DNA from: Xanthomonas hortorum pv. cynarae
GTDB lineage: Bacteria; Pseudomonadota; Gammaproteobacteria; Xanthomonadales; Xanthomonadaceae
Length of the DNA: 64,000 bases
Direction of reading: 5' to 3'
Assembly (NCBI RefSeq): GCF_002939985.1
Contig: NZ_MDFM01000015.1
Span: forward strand, 1-64,000
Below are positions 25,801-33,894 of this stretch, piece by piece (within the stretch, counting starts at the first letter, position 1; each line of letters starts with the position of its first letter). The notes under the pieces are model-generated. The model saw only the letters and a list, made by a program, of their open reading frames with translations. It searched no databases and was not told the DNA's origin. Position numbers and translations under genes: made by a program.

Positions 25801-28225
25801 GCGCATCTCGCTGCAAAGCCCCGCGCTGGCCGGCATGATCAAGGACGCCCATGACTTGGCCGAGTGGGTCGCCACTTATGACGAGCTGCTCGACAAACGC
25901 CAACTTCAGCACAACGACATCACCGTCGTCCGCTATCGCCGCGGCTCCACTAACGGCCGCAATATGATCGTGAGCTCGACCTCCGAACTGCGTCTGCTAG
26001 GCGTACTAGTGCGCCGCCGCTTGGACGAGCTGAATTTGCAACTCGATGCTTCCGAGGTCCAGGCCGCCGCTGACAAGGCCAAGCGCGATGCGCTATCGGT
26101 CTCCGGCGATATCGTTTTGCGCGCAGCCAAGCGCGGCGTATCCGCAGGCGAAATGATCGGCCTGGTGCTTAGCCGCTATTTGCTCGCAGAGGAGTTCAGA
26201 GCCGCCGCTGGCGGGGGGCAGATATTGACGGCGTACTTCCTGCTCGACGACTACGCAAGCTGGCTCTCGCAGCCAGAGAGCCGTATCGCCGACATCCTTG
26301 CGCTCAATGTCGAGGAACGGGAGGAGCGCGTTCGCGTAGTGATCTCAATCGTCGAATCTAAATACGTCGCCGCCGACGGCTTGGCCAAAGCGCGCCGCGA
26401 TTCCAAGGATCAACTCCTGACGACCCTTGGGATGTTCCGCGAGGCGCTTTTCGGCGACCCCGGCCGGCTGGACCGGGACGTGTGGTTAGCCCGTCTGGCC
26501 GACATGCTCATCGACGCCGACATCCCACCAGGCATGACAGGTCTTATGGAGCGCGCGCGCTCGAAGCTTCGCGAGGGCGATGTAGATATCTCGCTGCGAG
26601 GTTACTCGCACGTCTACGTCCACACCTCGGACGCCGGCTCGGTTTCTGCCTCCGACCAGGAGCTTTTGGAGGATTCCGACGGCGTGAAATCGTGGCAAGA
26701 GGTCTTCGATCGGTCCGATCTGCGAAAGCTCGCCGAGGCCTACGCTAAGGGCGCCGGCGGACTCGGCGCCCGCGCTGGGCTGGGACCCCACCAGCCCTGG
26801 GATGGGCATGGCTTCAAAAAGCCTGCCCCGCGCGTGCCATGGCTCGCCGCCATGGGCCAACTCGCTAGCGGTGTCGGCGTGCTGCTGGAAGAGTCTCCAG
26901 AGGAAGCCACCGCCGCGGCTCCGGGCACTAGCCTGGCGCAAGAGCCTTCGCCGCCTGCGCAAATCTTGGCCAAAGCCGATACCGTGCCGCCGGCTTCGGC
27001 TCTAAGCCCTGCGCTGGCCGCCAATCTTGGCGCCGCTTTCTCAGAGCTGGTTGCCTCCAAGTTCGCGGGCGGCGCGCAGTCCGACGTTGAGCGGGAGGAC
27101 TGGGCTCAGGAAGTCACCAAGAAGCTCAAGGCCGCGCTTAACAGTTACGGGCTACAGGCGGCCATTTTGGGGACGCGTCTGACCCCCAATGGTTGCTTGG
27201 TGCGCCTGGCTGGTTCCGACCGGCTGCGCGTGGAAGACATTGAGAACAAGCGCACCCAGCTCCTGACCACGCACGCGATCAATCTCGTCACCGTCCAGCC
27301 CAAGCCCGGCGAGATCGTGGTGACGGTCGCCGGCTCCAAACGCCAGTCCGTGTCGCTCTGGGAGCTGTGGTCGCGACGCGAGCTCAATCGTAACGTCGCC
27401 GGTATCAACACGTCATTCCTCTTGGGCCTCCAGGAGATCAACGGTGCACTGCTGTATCTGAACCTCGGCGCGGAATTTGGCGGGCTCTCGTCCCATGAGC
27501 CGCATTCGTTGGTGGCGGGTGCCACCGGCAGCGGCAAATCAGTGCTGATTCAGGCGCTGATCTTGGACATCGCCGCAACTAACCCGAAGGACTTGGCGCA
27601 GCTTATCTTGATAGATCCCAAGATGGGCGTCGACTACGCGTCCTTGGCGGACTTGCCGCACATGCGCGACGAGATCGTGACGACAAAGGAGAAAGCGGCG
27701 GAAGTTCTCAAGGCTTTAGTGCAGGAGATGGAAGAACGTTATCGCTTATTCGCCAAGGCTCGTGCACGTGACTTGCCGACCTACAATGCGAAAGTCTCGG
27801 CCGACGAACGTTTGCCCATGGTCTTCCTGATCCATGACGAGTTCGCGGACTGGATGCTCGACGATGGGTACAAGTCTGCAGTGGGCGCTGCTGTACAGCG
27901 ACTCGGCGTCAAAGCCCGCGCTGCGGGGATCCACTTAATCTTTGCAGCGCAGCGCCCCGACAAGGATGTCATGCCAATGCAGTTGCGCGAAAACCTCGGC
28001 AACCGCCTTATTCTCAAAGTTTCTAGCGAGGCCACCTCCAAGATCGCGCTGGATCGACCAGGCGCTGAACTCCTTCTCGGCCGTGGACACCTGGCTGCCA
28101 AGCTTAATGGCGAGCAGGGCCTGGTCTACGCACAAGCTCCCTTTCTGTCCGACGACGAGATCACCGCGGCTGTGATGGCGATTTCGCTCGACAACTCGCC
28201 AAGATTAGCGCATGGCACCATCTGA
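22811..28225 (+). CDS. DptH/SspH-like FtsK/HerA-type ATPase, 1804 aa
   Basis: Very large protein. Residues ~1-1450 are an uncharacterised helical platform; the C-terminal ~350 residues are an FtsK/HerA-type RecA-like motor with Walker A VAGATGSGKSVL (~1567-1578), Walker B QLILIDPKMGVDY (~1598-1610), a second acidic element VFLIHDEFADWM and the IHLIFAAQRPDKDV sensor block typical of this class. Length and architecture equal DptH (DndH), the motor component of phosphorothioation-dependent restriction. The start overlaps the previous gene by seven bases, and the end overlaps the next by fourteen. It presumably pumps or scans DNA in the cytoplasm while the complex tests for the sulfur mark; the nuclease activity is not evident within this chain. 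Confidence 0.7.
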   Translation: MLTDRIIGRVGADILAKRISNPGQSGDSAALFRLDKLSSSQIAAVARAILANPDLLARVDLMIPEALVDGQSLPPEILIPHNAGYVRNNAATVKSAILTANGNEHNLADTLGHVMAIGAKEMRADPESWVEAALHAGGLAPVPDDRSVFHAALGGLLASSELSLVQLGEFCSEIVEAMSIRGLAIRDAVGFAMPRAGLPRDTGFFSNAKSFGPLRKAWQKAFAKLFTQRAPLLKKLRHNGQPLDPDELIERIEINAAEITDAARLALDAFVTSPAGDQEVSSALAQFEWEADGVYLAFDKPKEKQFGLADSTIRFLDHDCDQENSLDLEGRQLLEDLKSRERRSDFTEDDEEFFVKYRRLLEQDAKLCARWEKALYGKPIECNDFFDGFARVVNSLHAGLRDTEGERILRFTVTKGRKEWRERFNYDAGSYFSAMYRGLKELMGSKADWKVERLGNASLPDPLFDYEAFFAKEKELRSDKKNKMRPNSSLSRMALQIKFDVALIQFSNGKENVLAKTQLLWSYKPTSIGLSMVADMRRLLERGAAGCTEVPRRLVSKKGGVQNVSLLDTGTLEATYSTDAGSLVPAASRLRSLRREIKGRIKDLAEGGYLTPPQRDEVKASWDKFEEDYIKAMEDFVSIGLHGEAVMRQAESFGALMATLMSQARGDVCRSRLVSEILSVGTARVAGDNPALIIPPWHPERMKALAVKSRRVAGFATHLLSSGNILYGDREIFMREFSDEIAHPFYPEIAVLNRAGAPTLVSESSTVNGYSLLESPTRGNQDAMTDVDPAAAAKQARELLERYVGLQPHEASNLSVVLYNADAAELPLATVRELSSIQEDGKLKCSVSVRHSDPAKLRSVYGELVNKAGDDPDLPVVSETSDNFISRLRISVTPISATPSESAQGFKAFDVAFLHDVVSRAAQSEWLSVAWTNDRPNLEHAPSRWSYRSVSGENELKSTTFLACPWQTASGWAYVSAVAAVCRQLDALPGERFLPARRISLQSPALAGMIKDAHDLAEWVATYDELLDKRQLQHNDITVVRYRRGSTNGRNMIVSSTSELRLLGVLVRRRLDELNLQLDASEVQAAADKAKRDALSVSGDIVLRAAKRGVSAGEMIGLVLSRYLLAEEFRAAAGGGQILTAYFLLDDYASWLSQPESRIADILALNVEEREERVRVVISIVESKYVAADGLAKARRDSKDQLLTTLGMFREALFGDPGRLDRDVWLARLADMLIDADIPPGMTGLMERARSKLREGDVDISLRGYSHVYVHTSDAGSVSASDQELLEDSDGVKSWQEVFDRSDLRKLAEAYAKGAGGLGARAGLGPHQPWDGHGFKKPAPRVPWLAAMGQLASGVGVLLEESPEEATAAAPGTSLAQEPSPPAQILAKADTVPPASALSPALAANLGAAFSELVASKFAGGAQSDVEREDWAQEVTKKLKAALNSYGLQAAILGTRLTPNGCLVRLAGSDRLRVEDIENKRTQLLTTHAINLVTVQPKPGEIVVTVAGSKRQSVSLWELWSRRELNRNVAGINTSFLLGLQEINGALLYLNLGAEFGGLSSHEPHSLVAGATGSGKSVLIQALILDIAATNPKDLAQLILIDPKMGVDYASLADLPHMRDEIVTTKEKAAEVLKALVQEMEERYRLFAKARARDLPTYNAKVSADERLPMVFLIHDEFADWMLDDGYKSAVGAAVQRLGVKARAAGIHLIFAAQRPDKDVMPMQLRENLGNRLILKVSSEATSKIALDRPGAELLLGRGHLAAKLNGEQGLVYAQAPFLSDDEITAAVMAISLDNSPRLAHGTI

Positions 28226-29858
28226 TACTCAAGAGGCACCGTCGATCCCTGGATCTTCGCAAGGGGCTGCGACGACGCGGCTCGTTGAACACTTGGCTAG
28301 AAACGAGGCATCTGCGCTCACCGCCCTCGTAGGTCCCTCGACCATGGCGTTGCTAGGCAAGCTGGGCGCAGATGTGACTAGCCCAATGAGTCTGGCTTAC
28401 TTCATCGCTAACGTGAACGGTGAACGTGGTGCCATACGAAGGCGAGACATTCGAAGCCTTTTAGTCTCCAAGCTGAATCAGCAAGAGGCCACTGATCTGT
28501 GCAATTTGCTTCAGTTGCCGGTGATCTCCCCTCACCGGACACTGGGGGGTATCGACTTCGACGCACCGCGAAATCTGGAGCTTCTGGACACATGGTACGG
28601 TGTTGCGAATGATGAGCGTGAGGAAACTCTTCAACCATCCGAGGGATCCCACAAAGCCGTTGCTTCCCACAAGCTCTACGCGCATCAACTGAACGCATTT
28701 CGCGAACTTCGACGAGCGATCGCGTACCCGTCGGCGTCCATTCTTGTCCACATGCCGTTTGGTGCTGGAAAGCTCCGGCTCGTAGCCACTGCTGTGCTCG
28801 ATCTCTTTCGCTCGGAAGCTGACGACAGGTCCGTTGTCTGGTTGGCACCGGGCGCGGCCATGTGTGAGGAAGCCTTCCTTGAGCTGCAGGAGGTATGGAA
28901 GCAATTGGGATCGCGGGATACCACCCTTCTCCAACTTTATGGCAACCACCCGGCGCGAGACTTGGATCAACTTGGGGGAGCGATTGCGGTCATTGACATC
29001 CTCCGACTCAGCAAAGATGACGCAGCCCTGGAGAAGCTCGGTGCCGTCACCTCGGTGGCAGTTCTTGCAGACGCGGAGAACCTTGTCCATCCCGCTGGCG
29101 CGGAGATCGTACGAAGAATGTCAGCGGGCGGACCATTTAGCCTAGTGGGGATCTTAGCCTCGTCAGGAGCTTCCATTCCGCCCGGACCTGCGCGCAGCGC
29201 CTTGCAGTCAGCCTTCACGGGAGCTTGCATTACGGTCACGGCAGACGACGAATTGCAGGCGCTTCGCAATGCGGGCGACTTCGTGGACATCGCAGGCTCG
29301 ATCGTCGACCTCACAAGTACATCGTCTGCAACTGCTTCAACAGATGCCTCGCCCACCGCAAGTAACGAGAACTCACTTGACTTCGATCAAGCCTATGTAT
29401 GCGAGCTCAGTAAAAACGTTGAACGCAACGAGCGTCTCCTGACACTCCTTGGTGAGGAATCTAAGAAAGGGGGGCGGATCATTTTTTACGCGACAACGCC
29501 GGCTAGTGCGAGACTTTTTGCCTGCCTGCTACCCGTTCTAGGGGTTCCGGCAAGATCGATTACTTCAGAGGACTCTCCAGCAGCACGCACTCTTGCCCTT
29601 CAGAAATTTGTCGCCAGAGAAGAAAAGGTCTTGTGCGTCCACGGTTTCCTGCTTGCCGGAAGAGCTATCCCAGATATTACTTTGTGCGTGATGGCGTCGC
29701 CTGGTAAGTCTAAGGCATCGTTTCTTTCAACTATCGGGCGACTCGTGCAGGCTCGAGACGCCAATCTTCCGACGCTCAGACTCATTGTGGCAGCCGACTC
29801 ACAAGCCGACGCTGGTTTGGTGGCGTCGTTGGGCACTTGGTCAACGCTGAAATTCTAG
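28212..29858 (+). CDS. Degenerate SF2 helicase-like protein
   Basis: A 548-residue protein that keeps the two-lobe layout of a superfamily 2 helicase but not its active site. A Q-like motif (LYAHQLNAFRELRRAI) leads into a P-loop-like MPFGAGKLR (181-189) in which the Ser/Thr after GxGK is Leu; the DExH position is DAEN (287-290); the second lobe ends in a motif VI-like IGRLVQARD. Loss of the Mg-binding hydroxyl and the DExH acid/His pair suggests ATP binding is weak or absent, so a scaffold or DNA-binding role is more likely (inference). Its ATG overlaps the DptH-like gene by 14 bases, placing it in the same operon, and the GHKL gene follows after 8 bases. Confidence 0.6.
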   Translation: MAPSDTQEAPSIPGSSQGAATTRLVEHLARNEASALTALVGPSTMALLGKLGADVTSPMSLAYFIANVNGERGAIRRRDIRSLLVSKLNQQEATDLCNLLQLPVISPHRTLGGIDFDAPRNLELLDTWYGVANDEREETLQPSEGSHKAVASHKLYAHQLNAFRELRRAIAYPSASILVHMPFGAGKLRLVATAVLDLFRSEADDRSVVWLAPGAAMCEEAFLELQEVWKQLGSRDTTLLQLYGNHPARDLDQLGGAIAVIDILRLSKDDAALEKLGAVTSVAVLADAENLVHPAGAEIVRRMSAGGPFSLVGILASSGASIPPGPARSALQSAFTGACITVTADDELQALRNAGDFVDIAGSIVDLTSTSSATASTDASPTASNENSLDFDQAYVCELSKNVERNERLLTLLGEESKKGGRIIFYATTPASARLFACLLPVLGVPARSITSEDSPAARTLALQKFVAREEKVLCVHGFLLAGRAIPDITLCVMASPGKSKASFLSTIGRLVQARDANLPTLRLIVAADSQADAGLVASLGTWSTLKF

Positions 29859-29866
29859 GAGATCAT

Positions 29867-31630
29867 ATGTCCTTTCCCATCATTCCCCAGAACCTATCGA
29901 TCTCCGCGATGCGAAGCTCGGGCTATCGTGATACCGCCCATGCACTTGCAGAGCTCATTGACAACGCCATCCAAGCAGGAGAAGACACCGCATCCCGTAC
30001 CGAGGTCGAGGTCATCTGTATTGACGAGGCTCCTACTGGCGGGCGACGTCAGATCTCCCGACTTGCGGTCTATGACAATGCCTGTGGCATGAATCCCTCG
30101 CTGTTGAGAAAAGCCCTGCAGTTCGGCAACGGGTCGCGCCTCGAAAAAGCTCAACAAAAAGGGATCGGTAAGTTTGGGATGGGATTGCCGAACTCCTCTA
30201 TTTCTCAATGCAAAAGGGTGGACGTTTGGACATGGCAAAAAGGTTCGGTTTATCACGCGTATTTAGATGTGCAGGAAATTCAAGATGGCAAGATGACAGA
30301 GGTTCCAGAACCGCGATCTTCTGAACTCCCCTCCGAGTGGCGATCATTGATCGCAGGTAACCTCGAAGAGCACGGTACACTGGTCGTCTGGAGCAAGCTG
30401 GACCGCATCTCCTGGAAGCAAAGTACAACTTTACTTCGACATACGGAATTTATCAGTGGGCGCGTGTACCGACACTTCATCAATGACAAGTCCGTTCGAA
30501 TTCGCCTTGCCGCTTATGAGAGCAAGACCAAATCGACCGTCTTCGAAAGCTTCGTCCGGCCAAATGATCCGCTCTACCTGATGTCCGGAACAAATGCCCC
30601 CTTCCCCTTCAATCAAAAGCCGGCCTTCGTGACGTTCGGACAGCCGCTGGTGCTCACGGTGGCTTACTGCGGGATAGAACACCTCGTGACCATCATTGCG
30701 TCGATCTGTAAGCCAGAGACGCGGCGTGAAGGAGGAACCAAGCCGATTGGTCAGCACGCGCAAAAAAACCAGGGCATCTCCGTCGTGAGATCAGGGCGGG
30801 AGTTGGAGCTCAATCACAGCTTCACGAACTCCTATGACACGCGCGAGAGATGGTGGGGGGTCGAAGTGCAGTTCGATCCAGGCTTGGATGACGTTTTTGG
30901 CGTCACTAACAACAAACAGTCCGCCACGGGATTTACACGTCTAAGTATCGAGGAAGACGCGTTCGAAGAGGGCCTTGCCGTGAAGGATTACCAGGAGGAA
31001 CTCGAGCAGGATCGGGACCCGCGGCTTGCCATGTATCGCATCAGCCGCGAAATCGAGAAGTTGTTGAATTCCATGCGTATTCAAGTGGCCAAGATGCGAG
31101 AAGGCGAACGTATCTACGCCACGACGGAGCGGGCCGAAAGCAAGGCCGAGAAAGCAGCGACGGACTCGGTGGCAAGGCGCAGAGAGCGAGTGGGGGACAC
31201 AGGTAGGAGTGATAAAGAGGAGCACGCTTCCACCAGCGAACGCGCATTGGCGCTGACAGCAGATATCGTGCAAGACGGCGTGGAGGAGACGAAGGCTCAT
31301 GACCTGGCCGTGGATTATGTCACCAAGAAGATCAAATTTCGCTTCAGGCATTCTGATCTGACGGGCTTCAACATCTTCGATATCTCCACGGCTGGAGGTG
31401 TCATCCTGATCACACTCAACAGTCGTCACCCGGTGCACGCGCGCATCTTCGAGGCGCTTCAAGGGGAGAGTGGACCGGAGGTCCAGTACGCTAGAGAGGT
31501 TCTGTCGCTCATCGCCGCCTGGGCCCGAATGGAGGATGAAGCGCCTAGCGAGAAGGTGCGATTGGGTATCGAAGAAATTCGCTTGCTGTGGGGGCGGATG
31601 GCCATGGACTTCTTTGAGCTCGAGAATTAG
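29867..31630 (+). CDS. GHKL (MORC/Hsp90-type) ATPase
   Basis: A 587-residue protein. The N-terminal ATPase fold is clear: N-box ALAELIDNAIQAG (Glu29 as general base, Asn33 for Mg), G1 box VYDNACGMNP (Asp70, Gly74), G2 box QKGIGKFGMGLPNSS (98-112). A middle beta-rich transducer domain follows (residues ~200-330, with SVVRSGRELELN), then a charged helical section (~400-460) and a C-terminal helical domain. Such GHKL proteins close as ATP-driven clamps and recur in defence loci, usually with a nuclease. The start ATG 29,867 is preceded by TAGGAGATCAT; the longer frame from 29,837 begins inside the previous gene and lacks a site. The next gene begins two bases after its stop. Confidence 0.85.
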   Translation: MSFPIIPQNLSISAMRSSGYRDTAHALAELIDNAIQAGEDTASRTEVEVICIDEAPTGGRRQISRLAVYDNACGMNPSLLRKALQFGNGSRLEKAQQKGIGKFGMGLPNSSISQCKRVDVWTWQKGSVYHAYLDVQEIQDGKMTEVPEPRSSELPSEWRSLIAGNLEEHGTLVVWSKLDRISWKQSTTLLRHTEFISGRVYRHFINDKSVRIRLAAYESKTKSTVFESFVRPNDPLYLMSGTNAPFPFNQKPAFVTFGQPLVLTVAYCGIEHLVTIIASICKPETRREGGTKPIGQHAQKNQGISVVRSGRELELNHSFTNSYDTRERWWGVEVQFDPGLDDVFGVTNNKQSATGFTRLSIEEDAFEEGLAVKDYQEELEQDRDPRLAMYRISREIEKLLNSMRIQVAKMREGERIYATTERAESKAEKAATDSVARRRERVGDTGRSDKEEHASTSERALALTADIVQDGVEETKAHDLAVDYVTKKIKFRFRHSDLTGFNIFDISTAGGVILITLNSRHPVHARIFEALQGESGPEVQYAREVLSLIAAWARMEDEAPSEKVRLGIEEIRLLWGRMAMDFFELEN

Positions 31631-31632
31631 CC

Positions 31633-32763
31633 ATGAGTGGGCGCGAAGCGATCCGTGGATTTGCTGTCCAGACCCTCATCTGCCTTCTCGACTCGTTTTG
31701 GGCTAGCGGACAGTGGAATGCTGTCACGCTCGAGCCTGATTCCGAAAATGACAAGGTGGACATTCATTGGGAGTATGCCGATGGTTCGACCTGCGCTCAA
31801 CAGGTCAAATCCTCAAAGAATCAGATTGGAAAAGGCGACGTGGTGGCCTGGTGCAGGGAACTAAAGGCGTCCAACTCTGCAAATAGGTACCAGCTGATGC
31901 TGGCCGGGCCGATCGCAGCTGCCGTGCTGGAAGCCGCGCCCTTTGACGGCGTTGATGTGCCAACGCCCACATCGATGGATACGCTGGCCCTACTCGACCA
32001 AGCCATAACCAAAGTGGATCGCTACCTTACCGCGAAGTCCATCGATCCACTTCCACTTCCACTTCGCGAATCACTGATCTACGAACTCGTTGCTCGCATG
32101 ATGCAGGCGGCTATACACGGAAAACGTATGTTGCATGAGGAGTTTGACGGCTGGTTGCTGAGCGGGATCACTGCTTCTTATCCGCATGCGGTCAGCCAGC
32201 GACTGACCGCAAACTGCGCTGTCCTGTGGAGTGTTCTCGAGATTGCCGGGCCAATCGTGGTCTCGACGAGAGCTTTCGAACTGATACTTCCGCTCACCGT
32301 CGTCAACGGCGGTGCTTCCACGGCCATCGTTGAGATGTTTCTGCTGCGTGTGTGGTCGACTGAGCTGGGGCGTGAGATGCGCTATCGCCCCGAAAGCATC
32401 GTTTCTGAGGGGATAGAGGCGGGGTACGACATTCGACGACGGAGCGGGTATCCATTTGGGGATTTCGCGATCTCTCCCCAGTCTTCGGTCAAAAAGTCCG
32501 TGCTGTTCGTTCCGGTTCAACGACCTGGATATGATGTGGATCAGTGGCCCCTTGGCGATTATCAGGTGGAATTGTTCGTCAAGTATGCGGCTCAAGTAGC
32601 CTTGTGCTCGGTTAAGAAGACAGCGATAACGATCGGGATGGACGCATTCTCTGTCCTAACGTCGGGCCAGACCGGATTTATCTCCGTCTCCAATTTAGAC
32701 AGGTATCTGAGCGAAATACTCACGATGCAGTGCGCAGGCGACGTGCGCTCATCCTCATTATAG
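31633..32763 (+). CDS. Predicted PD-(D/E)xK nuclease, DUF4297/Cap4-like N-terminus
   Basis: A 376-residue protein. Residues 5-65 carry the pattern of the DUF4297/Cap4-like restriction-endonuclease fold: an initial helix (IRGFAVQTLICLLDSF), an acidic Glu34 (VTLEPDSEND), Asp43 in KVDIHWEY and QQVKSSKN at 56-63, i.e. the E...D...(Q)xK catalytic arrangement. The remaining ~300 residues, with RYQLMLAGP and a C-terminal beta-rich part, are unassigned and may recognise a signal, a partner or DNA. It is separated by only two bases from the GHKL ATPase and ends the operon. It is the best candidate for the DNA-cutting subunit of the downstream three-gene set. The nuclease call is from motif pattern, not from a profile search. 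Confidence 0.65.
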   Translation: MSGREAIRGFAVQTLICLLDSFWASGQWNAVTLEPDSENDKVDIHWEYADGSTCAQQVKSSKNQIGKGDVVAWCRELKASNSANRYQLMLAGPIAAAVLEAAPFDGVDVPTPTSMDTLALLDQAITKVDRYLTAKSIDPLPLPLRESLIYELVARMMQAAIHGKRMLHEEFDGWLLSGITASYPHAVSQRLTANCAVLWSVLEIAGPIVVSTRAFELILPLTVVNGGASTAIVEMFLLRVWSTELGREMRYRPESIVSEGIEAGYDIRRRSGYPFGDFAISPQSSVKKSVLFVPVQRPGYDVDQWPLGDYQVELFVKYAAQVALCSVKKTAITIGMDAFSVLTSGQTGFISVSNLDRYLSEILTMQCAGDVRSSSL

Positions 32764-32947
32764 AAATCATCGATGCCCCCAGAATCTTACTCTTTAGGCA
32801 GGTTGGGGTACGGGGCTGCGTAAGTTTCTCGCCGAAACCTGTGTGCCATGTCAGTCCGATGTCTGGCTGCGATGACTGCCTCCGAGGAGCGGCTCATCCG
32901 GGACTTGCTATCCAAGCCTTCTTCGAATGCTAGTCATCATTTAGATT

Positions 32948-33877
32948 TTACTCGTAGAGGTCCTTATGGAGGGCGAAATCGCACTTTACATGTAGATCCT
33001 GTATGTATTCGAGTGTGCAATTTTCTATGAAGTGATCGAATTTTTTGCCATTACCACCTTCGATAGCACGATATTCATAGGATTCAAATCCTACGGTGAA
33101 CCATCTAAGGATGATCTGAAGGTATAGGGCCGACACCCTGCACGCATGCCTGAGCATCAGCACAAGCTCTTCGCTGTCCTCGTGGCCTCCGTATTCGGCC
33201 GGCGGGCCCAAAGGGAAAGTTCCATGTGCGACATGGTTCCGAAGGTTGCGTACTAGCTGCAGCGCAAAAGTCAATCGACCCTCCGCAAGCACGTCCATCC
33301 CTCCCAAAGCGGCGGCGTGGCTAGCTTTGTATCGATCGAACAGCATGATGAAATTGTTGCAGTGATGCCTAAAGTCCTGAGGCACAGCTGATACCCCTTC
33401 ACTCTCGAAGAGATCATCTAAGAGAGCCACCGCCCGCAGGCTACTTGTTCTCTTCAGCAGGCCCTTAGCTATGCCTTTACGAGCCGATAATGGTCCATAG
33501 AGGTGATCAATGAAACGATAGGCTTCCTCCAGGCCACTGCAGACAAACATGAAGCGCGTGAGCGCGGTAGCGTGAGTCGCGTAATGCTTCGCGTGGGCAT
33601 CGATGTTGTCGCCAATACTTCCGCAGTAAAGTCCGTCCGAGGATTCGAACTTCCAGGTGTCGACTTCGACCTTTTCAAGCTGAGCGGCTAACCTGAGCCA
33701 ATCTCCAATCGTCTCGGTCCGAATCTTCGTTGTGCCGTGCTCGCTCAAGTAGGGCGACGTGTTTCCAAGGAAGTGCGCAGCAAAACTAACTTCGATTAAG
33801 TGTTCATCGAGCCCACGAGTCCCTGAGCAAGTAGGACAGAAATGCGCCATGCCAAGTTCAGGATCGTCGGCGCTCAT
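32948..33877 (-). CDS. HEPN-like protein downstream of sspD
   Basis: A 309-residue soluble protein. A CPTC knuckle at 14-17 is the only metal-like motif. The second half has a helical stretch with RNLRNHVAHG, giving the R-x4-H form (Arg213-His218) of the HEPN superfamily, which covers many RNA-cutting toxins and defence effectors; a preceding helix (MDVLAEGRLTFALQLVRNLR) supports a helical bundle. It starts 17 bases after the sspD stop, in the same direction, so it is probably in the ssp operon. It is not one of the known Ssp proteins (it lacks the DUF262/DUF1524-type size and motifs expected for SspE). Base composition is AT-richer than sspBC. Its role is unknown. Confidence 0.55.
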   Translation of the reverse strand: MSADDPELGMAHFCPTCSGTRGLDEHLIEVSFAAHFLGNTSPYLSEHGTTKIRTETIGDWLRLAAQLEKVEVDTWKFESSDGLYCGSIGDNIDAHAKHYATHATALTRFMFVCSGLEEAYRFIDHLYGPLSARKGIAKGLLKRTSSLRAVALLDDLFESEGVSAVPQDFRHHCNNFIMLFDRYKASHAAALGGMDVLAEGRLTFALQLVRNLRNHVAHGTFPLGPPAEYGGHEDSEELVLMLRHACRVSALYLQIILRWFTVGFESYEYRAIEGGNGKKFDHFIENCTLEYIQDLHVKCDFALHKDLYE

Positions 33878-33894
33878 GCCTTATTTTCCTCAGT

